Source: Eudoraea adriatica DSM 19308 (lineage in GTDB: Bacteria > Bacteroidota > Bacteroidia > Flavobacteriales > Flavobacteriaceae). Taken from it: a stretch of 64,000 bases of DNA. The position numbers and the translations under genes were made by a program. The notes below the pieces were generated by a model. The model was not told where the DNA came from and made no database searches. It worked only from the letters and a program-made list of their open reading frames with translations. The stretch covers positions 62,001-126,000 of the forward strand of contig NZ_KB907546.1 of assembly GCF_000382125.1 (NCBI RefSeq), written 5' to 3'. Below are positions 24,133-32,973 of this stretch, piece by piece (the first letter of the stretch is position 1; every line of letters begins with the position of its first letter).

Positions 24133-25386
24133 ATGGATTATTTTGTAATTGCCAGTATATTAGTGTTTATATCTGCATTCTTTGGTTATATAAATGTAAG
24201 ATTCATTAAGCTCCCAAACACTATTGGGCTTACTGTCATAACTATTTTATTTACACTTGGGGTTTTTGCACTTAGTTATTTTGATGATACCCTCTTAAAC
24301 GCAGAACGATACATCATAACCCATATAGATTTCAGATCTGTTCTGCTTGATATTATGCTCAGCTTTTTACTGTTTGCAGGGGCCCTACATACCGATTTGC
24401 AGAAGCTAAGGGAGCTTAGATGGCCCATTCTGATTTTTGCAACTTTTGGGGTTCTTGTTTCTACTTTTCTTGTTGGATCAATTGTATATTTTATGTTGCA
24501 TGGAATTGGACTGGAAGTTCAATTTATTAATTGCCTTCTTTTTGGAGCATTAATATCCCCAACAGACCCAATCGCCGTTTTAGGGATACTAAAAAAGGCC
24601 AACGTACCTAAAAAACTAGAGATTAAAATAGTGGGGGAATCGCTTTTCAATGATGGCGTTGGCGTCGTTATTTTTCTCACCATTTTCGGAATTGCAAGTG
24701 GAAGTGCCGGAGATTTTTCTATGGCAGACGTTCTTACCCTTTTTATTCATGAAGTTGGCGGAGGACTACTCCTGGGAGCACTGCTGGGTTGGATCACAGT
24801 AAGATTAATGAAGTCTATAGACGATTATGATATTGAAGTTATTATAACACTGGCAACGGTTATGACCGGGACTATAGTTGCACAATACTTGCACATTTCC
24901 GCCCCGCTGGCTATGGTTGTTGCGGGATTGATTGTAGGGGGCAATACAGCAAGAAAACAGGCAATGTCCGAGCTTACAGAAAATTATGTGGATAAGTTCT
25001 GGGAACTAATAGACATTCTATTAAATACATTGCTTTTTGTGCTTATTGGTATGGAATTATTGGTTTTAGACCTGGAGCCCGAATTTGTAATGGCTGGTCT
25101 TTTGGCCATACCCATTGCATTAATTTGCAGGTATGCCTCCCTGATTATCCCTGTAAATATCTTTGCAAAGCGTTTGGATTTTGTTCCAAATACCAACCTG
25201 ATAATGACCTGGGGTGGTTTGCGAGGTGCAATATCCATTGCCCTGGCACTTGGGCTAACCTATGAAATGCATAGAGAATTGTTTTTGGTTATGACCTATG
25301 TAGTCGTAATTTTTTCCATTATTGTACAAGGACTCACGGTAGGAAAATTAGTCAAAAAACTCAGGAGAAAAATTGAAGGGCTTTGA
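24133..25386 (+). CDS. CPA1-type Na+/H+ antiporter
   Basis: 417 aa, about twelve membrane helices. The ion-binding helix GALISPTDPIAVLGILKKA and GESLFNDGVGVVIFLTIF (about 163-182, with the ND pair) are typical of NhaP/CPA1 exchangers, as is WGGLRGAISIALAL near the C-terminus. Exchanges Na+ or K+ for protons at the inner membrane. No long C-terminal regulatory domain. Convergent with exonuclease III with a 3-nt gap. No Crp/Fnr-like box seen. Confidence 0.92.
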   Translation: MDYFVIASILVFISAFFGYINVRFIKLPNTIGLTVITILFTLGVFALSYFDDTLLNAERYIITHIDFRSVLLDIMLSFLLFAGALHTDLQKLRELRWPILIFATFGVLVSTFLVGSIVYFMLHGIGLEVQFINCLLFGALISPTDPIAVLGILKKANVPKKLEIKIVGESLFNDGVGVVIFLTIFGIASGSAGDFSMADVLTLFIHEVGGGLLLGALLGWITVRLMKSIDDYDIEVIITLATVMTGTIVAQYLHISAPLAMVVAGLIVGGNTARKQAMSELTENYVDKFWELIDILLNTLLFVLIGMELLVLDLEPEFVMAGLLAIPIALICRYASLIIPVNIFAKRLDFVPNTNLIMTWGGLRGAISIALALGLTYEMHRELFLVMTYVVVIFSIIVQGLTVGKLVKKLRRKIEGL

Positions 25387-25389
25387 GCA

Positions 25390-26154
25390 TTATATAATCA
25401 CTTCCAGAAGAATAGGGCAGTGGTCAGAACCGAAGTATTCCGGAAGGATTTGAGAAGATTGAATTTTGGGCAGTAGAGCCTTACTTATTAAAAAGTAGTC
25501 TATTCGCCAGCCTGTATTTCGTTCACGTGCTTTAAAACGATAGCTCCAATAGGTATATGCTACCTCCTCAGGGTTTAAAGTTCTGAATGAATCGATAAAA
25601 CCGGAATTAATAAAATTATCCATTCCATCTATTTCAATTTGGGTGTAGCCCGCAGTTTTATTGTAATTGGATTTGTCGTTTTTCAGGTCGATGGCCCTAT
25701 GGGCAACATTAAAATCGCCACATACGATCAGGGGTTTTATTTTTTCTTTTTCTTTTAAAAAACGAAGGAAATCCGCATCCCACTTACTGCGATATGGTAA
25801 TCGCTCTAATTTCTGGCCCGAATTGGGGACGTAAACATTTATTAAATAAAAATTGGCAAATTCGGCACAGATTACCCTTCCTTCTGCATCATGCTCAGTT
25901 ATGCCCATATCATAGCTTATCGTTACAGGTTCAGATTTACTTAAAATTGCTGTCCCGGAGTAGCCTTTTTTTTCGGCAGAATTTATATAAAGTTGATGGT
26001 CTTTTAAGGGGGATAAAGCTTTTTCTACTTCTAAATCCTGGGCTTTTGTTTCCTGAATACAGAGTATATCTGGATTCAAAACATTTACAGATTCAAAGAA
26101 TTCCTTTTTGATTATGGCCCTGATACCATTAACATTCCATGAAACGATCCGCAT
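25390..26154 (-). CDS. xth: exodeoxyribonuclease III / AP endonuclease
   Basis: 254 aa from the ATG at 26154 (MRIVSWNVNGIRA, the canonical N-terminus); an upstream ATG adds 11 unusual residues. Motifs: ILCIQETKAQ (metal Glu), VYVPNSG, CGDFNVAH, and the terminal YFGSDHCPILLEV with the catalytic Asp-His. Repairs abasic sites and removes 3' blocking groups. Confidence 0.95.
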   Translation of the reverse strand: MRIVSWNVNGIRAIIKKEFFESVNVLNPDILCIQETKAQDLEVEKALSPLKDHQLYINSAEKKGYSGTAILSKSEPVTISYDMGITEHDAEGRVICAEFANFYLINVYVPNSGQKLERLPYRSKWDADFLRFLKEKEKIKPLIVCGDFNVAHRAIDLKNDKSNYNKTAGYTQIEIDGMDNFINSGFIDSFRTLNPEEVAYTYWSYRFKARERNTGWRIDYFLISKALLPKIQSSQILPEYFGSDHCPILLEVII

Positions 26155-26361
26155 TTTGAAAAATTTTATTTTGCATAAAAATAACACACTTCATTTGATT
26201 AGAAGAATTAAATAGTTTCGTTAATTGTTATAAGTCAGAAATGGGATTTTAATTAGTATAATCCGTGATCTTGTTTTATAATTTAAGGATGATCGCGATA
26301 ATTTTACGATATTGCAGCCTGTTTCAATAATAGGTTTAAAAAGATCCATTATAAAGAAGTA

Positions 26362-26436
26362 GGAGTGTTAGCTCAGCTGGTTTAGAGCACCGCCTTGACA
26401 GGGCGGGGGTCGTTGGTTCGAATCCAATACACTCCA
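26362..26436 (+). tRNA. tRNA-Val (GAC)
   Basis: Complete cloverleaf. Acceptor GGAGTGT (26362-26368) pairs with ACACTCC (26429-26435), discriminator A at 26436. Anticodon stem CCGCC/GGCGG encloses the loop TTGACAG, anticodon GAC, which reads valine GUC/GUU. T arm with TTCGAAT. The 3' CCA is not encoded. A possible -7 element TAGGTTTA lies at 26331-26338. A 14-nt copy of its 3' end follows downstream at 26522. Confidence 0.95.
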
Positions 26437-26446
26437 CACCAAGCAG

Positions 26447-26476
26447 AAAATCCGCGCAAGTTTGCGTGGATTTTTT
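26447..26476 (+). terminator. terminator of tRNA-Val
   Basis: Stem TCCGCGCAA (26451-26459) / TTGCGTGGA (26462-26470), one G-T pair, extended by A/T pairs; six Ts follow. Confidence 0.85.
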
Positions 26477-26521
26477 ATTTGCAGCAGCGGACTGTATTTG
26501 GATCAGGGAGCTTATCGAGAT

Positions 26522-26535
26522 AATCCAATACACTC
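26522..26535 (+). repeat. copy of the tRNA-Val 3' end
   Basis: AATCCAATACACTC repeats tRNA bases 26421-26434 exactly, 101 nt downstream. Duplicated tRNA 3' ends are typical of attachment sites left by integrases. Here only about 90 nt with a terminator lie between, so at most a collapsed element remains. Confidence 0.55.
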
Positions 26536-26550
26536 TGCAAAATTTTGGAA

Positions 26551-27825
26551 TCATAGATAATCCAGAATTCTTTCAAGGGCCATACCCCTGGACCCTTTAA
26601 TAAGAAGTTTGCCTTTTTTTAATTTATTGTTTTTAAGGAAGCCCGACAATTCTTCAAAAGTTGCAAATTTTGTAAAATTTGAACGGGTTTTAGCGAAATT
26701 CTGGCCTACGAGATAGACCTTATCAAAATTCATTCCCGACGCCAGGTCAACAATATTTTGATGTTCCTCTATGGCTTTTTCACCTAATTCAAACATATCC
26801 CCCAGAAAAACGACTTTTGCATTTCCCGGAAGATTATTAAAATGTTCCAGGGCAGCTTCCATACTATTTGGGTTTGCATTATAAGCGTCAAGAACAATAT
26901 AATATTCCTTCTTGTCTATAATCTGGGAACGGTTGTTTTGCGGAACATAGGCTTCAATGGCATTTTTAATGTCCTCCATTGGTATATTAAAATATTTTCC
27001 TATCAGCACCGCGGCAGCACAATTCGTAAAATTGTAACTGCCTATTAGCTGCGTGCTAATAATGGCTTCTTCTGTTTCCAGCTTCACAAAAGGATGAGCT
27101 CCCAATAGGTCTATCTTATAATTTTTGGTGTCTAAGCTGCTGTATCCAAATTTACCGGGGTAACTACTCAATTTTTTTAATTGAATAGGATCGTCTGCAT
27201 TAAAAAAAATAAATTTTTTGTTAGCAATAAGATGGTCATAGAGTTCGCTTTTACCTTTGATAACTCCTTCTACCCCTCCAAATCCTTCAAGGTGGGCTTT
27301 TCCAAAATTCGTTATATAGCCAAAATCAGGTTGCGCAATAGTACATAAGAATTCAATTTCTTTGATATGGTTGGCACCCATTTCAATAATGGCAAATTCC
27401 GTATCCGGTTCAATGGTCAGTAAGCTTAACGGTACCCCGAGATGATTGTTGAGGTTGCCTTTCGTTGCAATGGTATTATATTTTTTGGAGAGGACTTTGT
27501 AGATTAATTCTTTGGTAGTTGTTTTACCATTACTTCCTGTTAGACCAATAATTTTTGCCGTACAATAATTCCGGTGAAAGTTTGCCAATTCCTGAAGCGA
27601 TTTAAGCACATCTTCTACGAGTATAAAAGCCTCGCCTCCCATATACTTTTCTTCATCTACAATGGCATAAGCCGCTCCTTCTCTAATGGCTTCGGCAGCA
27701 AATTTGTTGCCATTGAAATTTGGCCCTTTCAGGGCGAAAAATATACAATTTGGTTGAATGTTGCGGGTGTCTGTGCTAACCTGGGGATGCTTTAGAAAAA
27801 GGTGGTGCAATTTCTCAATGGTCAT
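26551..27825 (-). CDS. murF: UDP-MurNAc-tripeptide--D-Ala-D-Ala ligase
   Basis: 424 aa from the ATG at 27825 (MTIEKLHHLFLKH); an upstream ATG would run into the gldJ terminator. Mur ligase motifs: VSTDTRNIQPNCIFFALKG at the N-terminus, P-loop LTGSNGKTTTKELI, IEMGANHIKEI and YNANPNSM (C-terminal domain). Adds D-Ala-D-Ala to the peptidoglycan precursor in the cytoplasm. Follows gldJ as in other Flavobacteriia, though a terminator-like hairpin lies between. Confidence 0.96.
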   Translation of the reverse strand: MTIEKLHHLFLKHPQVSTDTRNIQPNCIFFALKGPNFNGNKFAAEAIREGAAYAIVDEEKYMGGEAFILVEDVLKSLQELANFHRNYCTAKIIGLTGSNGKTTTKELIYKVLSKKYNTIATKGNLNNHLGVPLSLLTIEPDTEFAIIEMGANHIKEIEFLCTIAQPDFGYITNFGKAHLEGFGGVEGVIKGKSELYDHLIANKKFIFFNADDPIQLKKLSSYPGKFGYSSLDTKNYKIDLLGAHPFVKLETEEAIISTQLIGSYNFTNCAAAVLIGKYFNIPMEDIKNAIEAYVPQNNRSQIIDKKEYYIVLDAYNANPNSMEAALEHFNNLPGNAKVVFLGDMFELGEKAIEEHQNIVDLASGMNFDKVYLVGQNFAKTRSNFTKFATFEELSGFLKNNKLKKGKLLIKGSRGMALERILDYL

Positions 27826-27840
27826 AGAAGCAAAGATATA

Positions 27841-27868
27841 AAAAAGCCCCGATGCTAACATCGGGGCT
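27841..27868 (-). terminator. terminator after gldJ
   Basis: Ten-bp perfect stem AGCCCCGATG (27845-27854) / CATCGGGGCT (27859-27868), four-base loop, T-run on the minus strand. Lies between gldJ and murF; some read-through may serve murF. Confidence 0.85.
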
Positions 27869-27890
27869 CAATTTATAATTTTTATAAAAA

Positions 27891-29564
27891 CTACTTGGCT
27901 TTTTTGCCTCTTACAGTTTTGTTTTTGGTCTTGGACTTAGACCCAACTCTGGACATGGCGCATCTGAATCCTATATAATCTGTTGCCATATATTGTGGTA
28001 AGAATCTTCGCTGTGCAGGGTCAAGCCAATATGCCCTGTCTCTCCATGATCCTCCTTTATAAATCCTGACTTCATCATTTATAAGCGTCGTCCTGTTGTT
28101 GCTTTTGTCATACTCACGAATAATTTCACCTTCTTCATCACGCTCTACTTTATGCTTAGGTGCATCATACATCTTGCGGGCCGGATCCTCTTCATCGTCA
28201 CCAGCAAACCGGTCAAAAAATCTGGATGATCCCGGATCACCATCCCTGTAGCTTCTGTTGTCACTATCAGAGAAATTTGTTCTTAAATAAGTTTCCTCTT
28301 CGTCAACAGGGACCATTTTAATTTCTCCGGGAAGATTTACAGCTACCACTTTTCCATTTGGCAAAGTATCAAAAATTACACTATCTCTTAGGATAGTTAC
28401 TTTTCCATCTTCACCAATAGCTGTTTTCATATAAATGTTACCTCTATAGTAATTGAAATCACTTATTTCATCATCGACAATCGGTCGATATACATCAGCT
28501 ACCCATTCTGCAACGTTACCTGCCATATCATATAATCCAAGGTCGTTGGGCTTGTATGATTTTACCTGGGCGGTTATATCTGCCCCATCATCAGACCATC
28601 CGGCAATTCCGCCATAGTCACCTTTACCTTGTTTGAAGTTGGCTAACTGATCACCTCTTCCCACACGCTGGCCATTTCTTGTATAATCACCTTCCCATGG
28701 ATATTTTTTTCTACCACGGTAATTATTGTATTCTCTTGTACCTTGCAGCGCAGCTGCTGAATATTCCCATTCGGTTTCCGTAGGCAGCCTGTAAGCTGGC
28801 ATGATAATGCCGGTACTTCTCTTGGCAAAAGTAGAAACGGAATCTTTTTTCATTTTACCCTGTAAAGAATCTATCTGTCCATTGTATACAGATTCAGGAC
28901 GATTCAGATAAGCTTCAGTACTAAATGTTCCTTCAACTTCCCCGCTCATTGCACTGTATTTAGCGTCCTGAGCCAAATAGCCTTCCTTTTCCAGCATTGC
29001 TTCATTTACCCTGTCTGTTCTCCATTCTGAAAACTGTACAGCTTGAATCCAATTTACACCTACAACCGGATATTCCGCATAGGCAGGATGACGCAGGTAA
29101 TTGTTAGTCATTGTTTCATTATAACCCAATCGGTTTCTCCAAACCAAAGTATCCGGAAGAGCACCTTTATATATATTGGTATATTTTGGATTTTCCGGTG
29201 GATAAACCGCTTTAAGATAATCGAGGTATTCCAAATACATTACATTGGTTACTTCAGTTTCATCCATGTAAAACGATTGTACATGTTGCGATGTAGGAGT
29301 ATTGTTCCAGTCATGCATTACATCATCCTGTACCTTTCCTTTAGTGAACGTACCTCCTTCTATAAAAACAAGTCCGGGACCTGTGGCCTGTTCTTTAAAG
29401 TCAGAATTGTACTGAAATCCGCCCTCTTTGGCGTTTATTTTCCAGCCTGTAGCTCTTGAAACATTCTTTGATGATCCTGAGGCGGATTTTTTACAACTAT
29501 TAAATGTAAAACCTCCCATTATCACTGCACAAGAAAGTACAACTTTGATTAACTGTTTTTTCAT
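27891..29564 (-). CDS. gldJ: gliding motility lipoprotein GldJ
   Basis: 557 aa. Lipoprotein signal with lipobox ending in TFNSC (Cys about residue 24). A formylglycine-generating-enzyme-like domain follows: FIEGGTFTKG, FYMDETEVTN, PVVGVNWIQAVQFSEWR, YRLPTETEWEYSAAA, GLYDMAGNVAEWVADVY and a C-terminal GGSWRDRAYWLD / IGFRCAMSR block. GldJ supports gliding and type IX secretion at the outer membrane and stabilises GldK. The last residues are Lys/Arg-rich (KTKNKTVRGKKAK). Divergent from porV and upstream of murF. Confidence 0.93.
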   Translation of the reverse strand: MKKQLIKVVLSCAVIMGGFTFNSCKKSASGSSKNVSRATGWKINAKEGGFQYNSDFKEQATGPGLVFIEGGTFTKGKVQDDVMHDWNNTPTSQHVQSFYMDETEVTNVMYLEYLDYLKAVYPPENPKYTNIYKGALPDTLVWRNRLGYNETMTNNYLRHPAYAEYPVVGVNWIQAVQFSEWRTDRVNEAMLEKEGYLAQDAKYSAMSGEVEGTFSTEAYLNRPESVYNGQIDSLQGKMKKDSVSTFAKRSTGIIMPAYRLPTETEWEYSAAALQGTREYNNYRGRKKYPWEGDYTRNGQRVGRGDQLANFKQGKGDYGGIAGWSDDGADITAQVKSYKPNDLGLYDMAGNVAEWVADVYRPIVDDEISDFNYYRGNIYMKTAIGEDGKVTILRDSVIFDTLPNGKVVAVNLPGEIKMVPVDEEETYLRTNFSDSDNRSYRDGDPGSSRFFDRFAGDDEEDPARKMYDAPKHKVERDEEGEIIREYDKSNNRTTLINDEVRIYKGGSWRDRAYWLDPAQRRFLPQYMATDYIGFRCAMSRVGSKSKTKNKTVRGKKAK

Positions 29565-30003
29565 CTGTATTTAGGACTTAAGTTCGATATCAAACAGCTT
29601 TTAATGCTATTTGATAGAATATTTAAATAAAATTGTGTCGCTTTCGGCTTATAAAACGATGATAATCACATTATATTTTATAGTTCCGAAAATATTTTTA
29701 CCCATTTGCACAGGCAGAATTTATTAGGACCTTTTCCATTTTGATAACGGCTCAAAACATATTATAGTATGGATGAAAACATTTCTTTTAAATTATTATG
29801 GACAATCCTTGGTCATACCTTCATATTAATGAACTTAAAATTAATTTGTAATCTGAATAAAATACTGATATTCAGTATTATTGGCCTAAATTCACAAATA
29901 AAACACCTTCAAATGCAAGATATTTTTGAAATGCTCGTTACTTAACAAGGAATAAGTCAAAATAATGTAGATGTTAAACAACTTTTGACGAATTGGATAG
30001 TAC
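29565..30003. other. gldJ-porV intergenic region (porU absent)
   Basis: 439 nt without a supported gene. It must carry the divergent promoters of gldJ and porV, but no clear TAnnTTTG with partner -33 is seen. In Flavobacterium johnsoniae the sortase gene porU lies next to porV and gldJ; here there is no room for it. The short frame 29769-29945 is AT-rich and not convincing. Confidence 0.6.
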
Positions 30004-31161
30004 ATGAAAAAAATGAGAAAATTCATTGTTTTGGCGGCAATTGCCTTTGTATTTAAGATATCTGCCCAGGAACAGAATAGGGTTATAACCACGGCAGTTC
30101 CTTTTTTGACTATTGCAGCAGACGCTAGGTCTGGTGGTTTGGGAGATATGGGAGTTTCCACGTCCGTGGATGCATTTTCGCAACAATGGAATCCGGCCAA
30201 GTACGCATTTGCCGAAAGAAAAATGGGCATAGGTTTGGGTTATACCCCTTATCTGGAAAGTATTATAACGGATGTTTCCTTATTAAGTGGAAGTTTTTAT
30301 AACAAAATAAATGATAGGAGCGCATTTGCGTTTAGTTTACGGTATTTTACTTTAGGTGAAATCGAATTAAGACAATTTGCGGGCGATCCGGGTACAATAG
30401 CCAAACCAAATGAATTGGCGTTAGATGGTTCTTATGCACTGAAACTCAGCGACCAATTCTCTATGGCCATTGCAGGCAGATACATTAATTCTAATCTAAG
30501 ATTACCGGAAAATGGTGATGTGGATTCACAGTCGGCAAGCTCATTTGCAGTGGATATTGCAGGATACTTTCGTTCAAGAGAAGTGGCCTACAATAGTTTT
30601 GACGGAAGATGGAAAGCTGGCTTTAATATCTCAAACCTTGGCGGAAAAATAACATATGAGGAAGGGGGGCAACCCAATTTTTTGCCTACAAATCTAGGAA
30701 TAGGGGGAGGGTTTGATTTCATTTTTGATCAGGATAATGTACTGGGTTTAAATTTGGAATTCAATAAACTCCTTGTACCTACTCCTCAGGATTTCAATGA
30801 TGATGGCGTAATAGATTCTGCAGATAATGACATTTATCAGGAGATTGGATTTTTGGAGGGTGTATTTAAATCTTTCGGAGATGCACCTGATGGGTTTAAA
30901 GAAGAACTTCAGGAGGTAACCTGGGCACTAAGTGCGGAATATGCGTATCAAAATGCCTTTATGTTTAGAACAGGATATTTTCACGAAAGTGAATTTAAAG
31001 GGGCAAGACAATTCTTTACACTTGGAGCCGGATTTAAATTCAAATCGGTTCAGATAGATCTTTCGTACCTGTTCTCTACTTCAAAAGTGAAGAACCCTCT
31101 TGAAAACACCTTGCGATTTGCTCTTACCTTTAATTTAGGAGCGGAATATTATAATGATTAA
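30004..31161 (+). CDS. porV: type IX secretion outer-membrane protein PorV
   Basis: 385 aa. Signal peptide MRKFIVLAAIAFVFKISAQ. The first mature segment, ITTAVPFLTIAADARSGGLGDMGVS followed by NPAKYAF, is the PorV (LptO) hallmark, and beta-barrel strands follow to a C-terminal aromatic-poor strand. PorV is the shuttle of the T9SS: it carries secreted proteins from the translocon to the sortase PorU for attachment or release. Followed by a strong terminator. Confidence 0.93.
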   Translation: MKKMRKFIVLAAIAFVFKISAQEQNRVITTAVPFLTIAADARSGGLGDMGVSTSVDAFSQQWNPAKYAFAERKMGIGLGYTPYLESIITDVSLLSGSFYNKINDRSAFAFSLRYFTLGEIELRQFAGDPGTIAKPNELALDGSYALKLSDQFSMAIAGRYINSNLRLPENGDVDSQSASSFAVDIAGYFRSREVAYNSFDGRWKAGFNISNLGGKITYEEGGQPNFLPTNLGIGGGFDFIFDQDNVLGLNLEFNKLLVPTPQDFNDDGVIDSADNDIYQEIGFLEGVFKSFGDAPDGFKEELQEVTWALSAEYAYQNAFMFRTGYFHESEFKGARQFFTLGAGFKFKSVQIDLSYLFSTSKVKNPLENTLRFALTFNLGAEYYND

Positions 31162-31178
31162 TCAAAATATAGCTCAAG

Positions 31179-31207
31179 AAAAAACCTGTCCCCGGACAGG
31201 TTTTTTT
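31179..31207 (+). terminator. terminator after porV
   Basis: Stem CCTGTC (31185-31190) / GACAGG (31195-31200) extended by A-T pairs, loop CCCG, seven Ts. Confidence 0.92.
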
Positions 31208-31295
31208 GTTTAGTCAAAACGCAGCTTTGCATACCTATATAAAATAAAGTACATTTAATTTTAACTCCGGTGAACCCGGATATTTATAACAAACT

Positions 31296-31778
31296 ATGGA
31301 AAAACGAAGGATTTCCTTTGATTTATTGGTTTTTGACACGCTAGATGAGCTTTCCCAAAGCGAAAAAACACTTATGCAAATAGCAGTAGAGGCCAGAGAA
31401 AATGCCTATGCTCCATATTCCCAATTCATGGTTGGGGCAGCAGTACTATTAGCCAATGGGGAAATCGTGATTGGCAGCAATCAGGAAAATGCCTCTTTTC
31501 CTTCCGGTTTATGCGCAGAACGCGTAGCTGTTTTCCAGGCAGGCGCAAAGTATCCCGGTATTGCCATCAACACCATTGCAATAAGCGTAGCATCTAAAAC
31601 TCATAAAGTAGACAGACCGGCAGCACCCTGCGGAAATTGCAGGCAAGCCATTGCTGAATATGAACAAAAGCAAAATACACCTATTTCAATCTTAATGATG
31701 GGTGTTTCGGGCGAAATATTTAAGTGCGAATCTCTAAATGATATACTTCCTTTGGCCTTCGGAAATTCTTACTTATAA
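31296..31778 (+). CDS. cdd: cytidine deaminase
   Basis: 160 aa. Zinc-binding and catalytic motifs CAERVAVFQAG (about residue 74) and PCGNCRQAIAEY (about 110), with the SQFMVGAAVLLANG substrate block before. Tetrameric-type deaminase that converts cytidine and deoxycytidine to uridine forms in pyrimidine salvage. Between porV and pdhA, an arrangement I associate with Flavobacteriia; own promoter likely since a terminator precedes. Confidence 0.94.
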   Translation: MEKRRISFDLLVFDTLDELSQSEKTLMQIAVEARENAYAPYSQFMVGAAVLLANGEIVIGSNQENASFPSGLCAERVAVFQAGAKYPGIAINTIAISVASKTHKVDRPAAPCGNCRQAIAEYEQKQNTPISILMMGVSGEIFKCESLNDILPLAFGNSYL

Positions 31779-31967
31779 TAATCCCTGTTCTTTCTCCCAA
31801 AGTAATTTGAAATACCCATGTCTTCTTTTTTTATCATGGATTAATACCTTTTTTATCATTTTTTTTTCACTATTGATTTAATGTGTATTTTTGTTTTCCC
31901 TTGATATACCTGAACTATTCATTTCTGTATATTTCGGTAAGAACAAGTACACTTAAAAGAAAATTAT

Positions 31968-32969
31968 TTGATGAAAAAAGTTACCAAAGAGGTATACCTA
32001 AAATGGTACGAGGAAATGTTGTTTTGGAGAAAGTTTGAAGATAAACTGGCTGCCGTGTACATTCAACAGAAAGTTCGTGGTTTTTTGCATTTATACAATG
32101 GTCAGGAAGCGGTTTTAGCTGGTGCCTTGCACGCTATGGACCTTACCAAAGACAGGATGATTACGGCATACAGGAATCATGTTCAGCCTATAGGAATGGG
32201 TGAAGATCCCAGGAAGGTAATGGCGGAACTGTATGGTAAGGTAACCGGGACTTCTAAAGGCATGGGAGGTTCCATGCATATTTTTTCCAAAGAACATAGG
32301 TTTTACGGGGGTCATGGCATTGTCGGCGGACAAATTCCTCTCGGAGCTGGTTTGGCTTTTGCCGATAAGTATTTTAAAAGAGATTCAGTAACGCTATGCT
32401 ACATGGGTGATGGCGCAGTCAGGCAAGGCTCCTTGCATGAAACTTTTAATCTGGCTATGCTCTGGCAACTACCTGTAGTGTTTATTTGTGAAAATAATGG
32501 TTATGCCATGGGAACTTCGGTGGCGAGAACAGCGTATACCACGGATATTTGGAAACTTGGTTTAGGATATGAAATGCCCTCTGCGCCTGTGGACGGAATG
32601 GATCCTTTAACAGTAGCTACAGCTATGACCAAGGCAATTGAAAGGGCAAGAAGTGGTGGTGGGCCAACCTTCCTGGAAATGAAAACCTATAGGTACAGGG
32701 GTCATTCTATGTCTGACGCCCAGCATTACAGGACAAAAGACGAGGTTGAAGAATACAAAAAAATAGATCCTATAAGTCAGGTTCTTGATGTTATCAGGGA
32801 GAAAAAATATGCTTCTGAAGAGGAAATTAAAGCTATTAACGACAAGGTGAAAAATCTTGTAAAAGAATGTGAAAAATTTGCAGAAGAGTCTGAATATCCT
32901 CCGGTGGAACAGCTTTACGATATGGTTTATGAACAAGAAGATTATCCCTTTGTAAAACACAAATTATAA
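31968..32969 (+). CDS. pdhA: pyruvate dehydrogenase E1 component, alpha subunit
   Basis: 333 aa. Thiamine-diphosphate motif GDGAVRQGSLHE to ENNGYAMGTSV, and the phosphorylation-loop-like segment KTYRYRGHSMSDAQHYR. Decarboxylates pyruvate together with the beta subunit, which is not adjacent (found elsewhere in flavobacterial genomes). 4 nt before the E2 gene. A candidate -7 element TATTTTTG lies at 31886-31893. Confidence 0.95.
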   Translation: MMKKVTKEVYLKWYEEMLFWRKFEDKLAAVYIQQKVRGFLHLYNGQEAVLAGALHAMDLTKDRMITAYRNHVQPIGMGEDPRKVMAELYGKVTGTSKGMGGSMHIFSKEHRFYGGHGIVGGQIPLGAGLAFADKYFKRDSVTLCYMGDGAVRQGSLHETFNLAMLWQLPVVFICENNGYAMGTSVARTAYTTDIWKLGLGYEMPSAPVDGMDPLTVATAMTKAIERARSGGGPTFLEMKTYRYRGHSMSDAQHYRTKDEVEEYKKIDPISQVLDVIREKKYASEEEIKAINDKVKNLVKECEKFAEESEYPPVEQLYDMVYEQEDYPFVKHKL

Positions 32970-32973
32970 GTAA

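Noticed and set aside
26289-26302. ATGAT-CGCG-ATAAT resembling a box before tRNA-Val
   Set aside because: One arm base fails and nothing like -7 lies 22 nt downstream.
26336-26554. 72-aa minus-strand frame with CIGFEPTTPALSRR
   Set aside because: It is the antisense of the tRNA-Val gene, a well-known false protein in databases.
29769-29945. 58-codon plus-strand frame between gldJ and porV
   Set aside because: AT-rich, no domain, no promoter with matching spacing; likely chance.
31155-31164. TGATTAATCA palindrome at the porV end
   Set aside because: N2 rather than N4 spacing, at a gene end and not a promoter.
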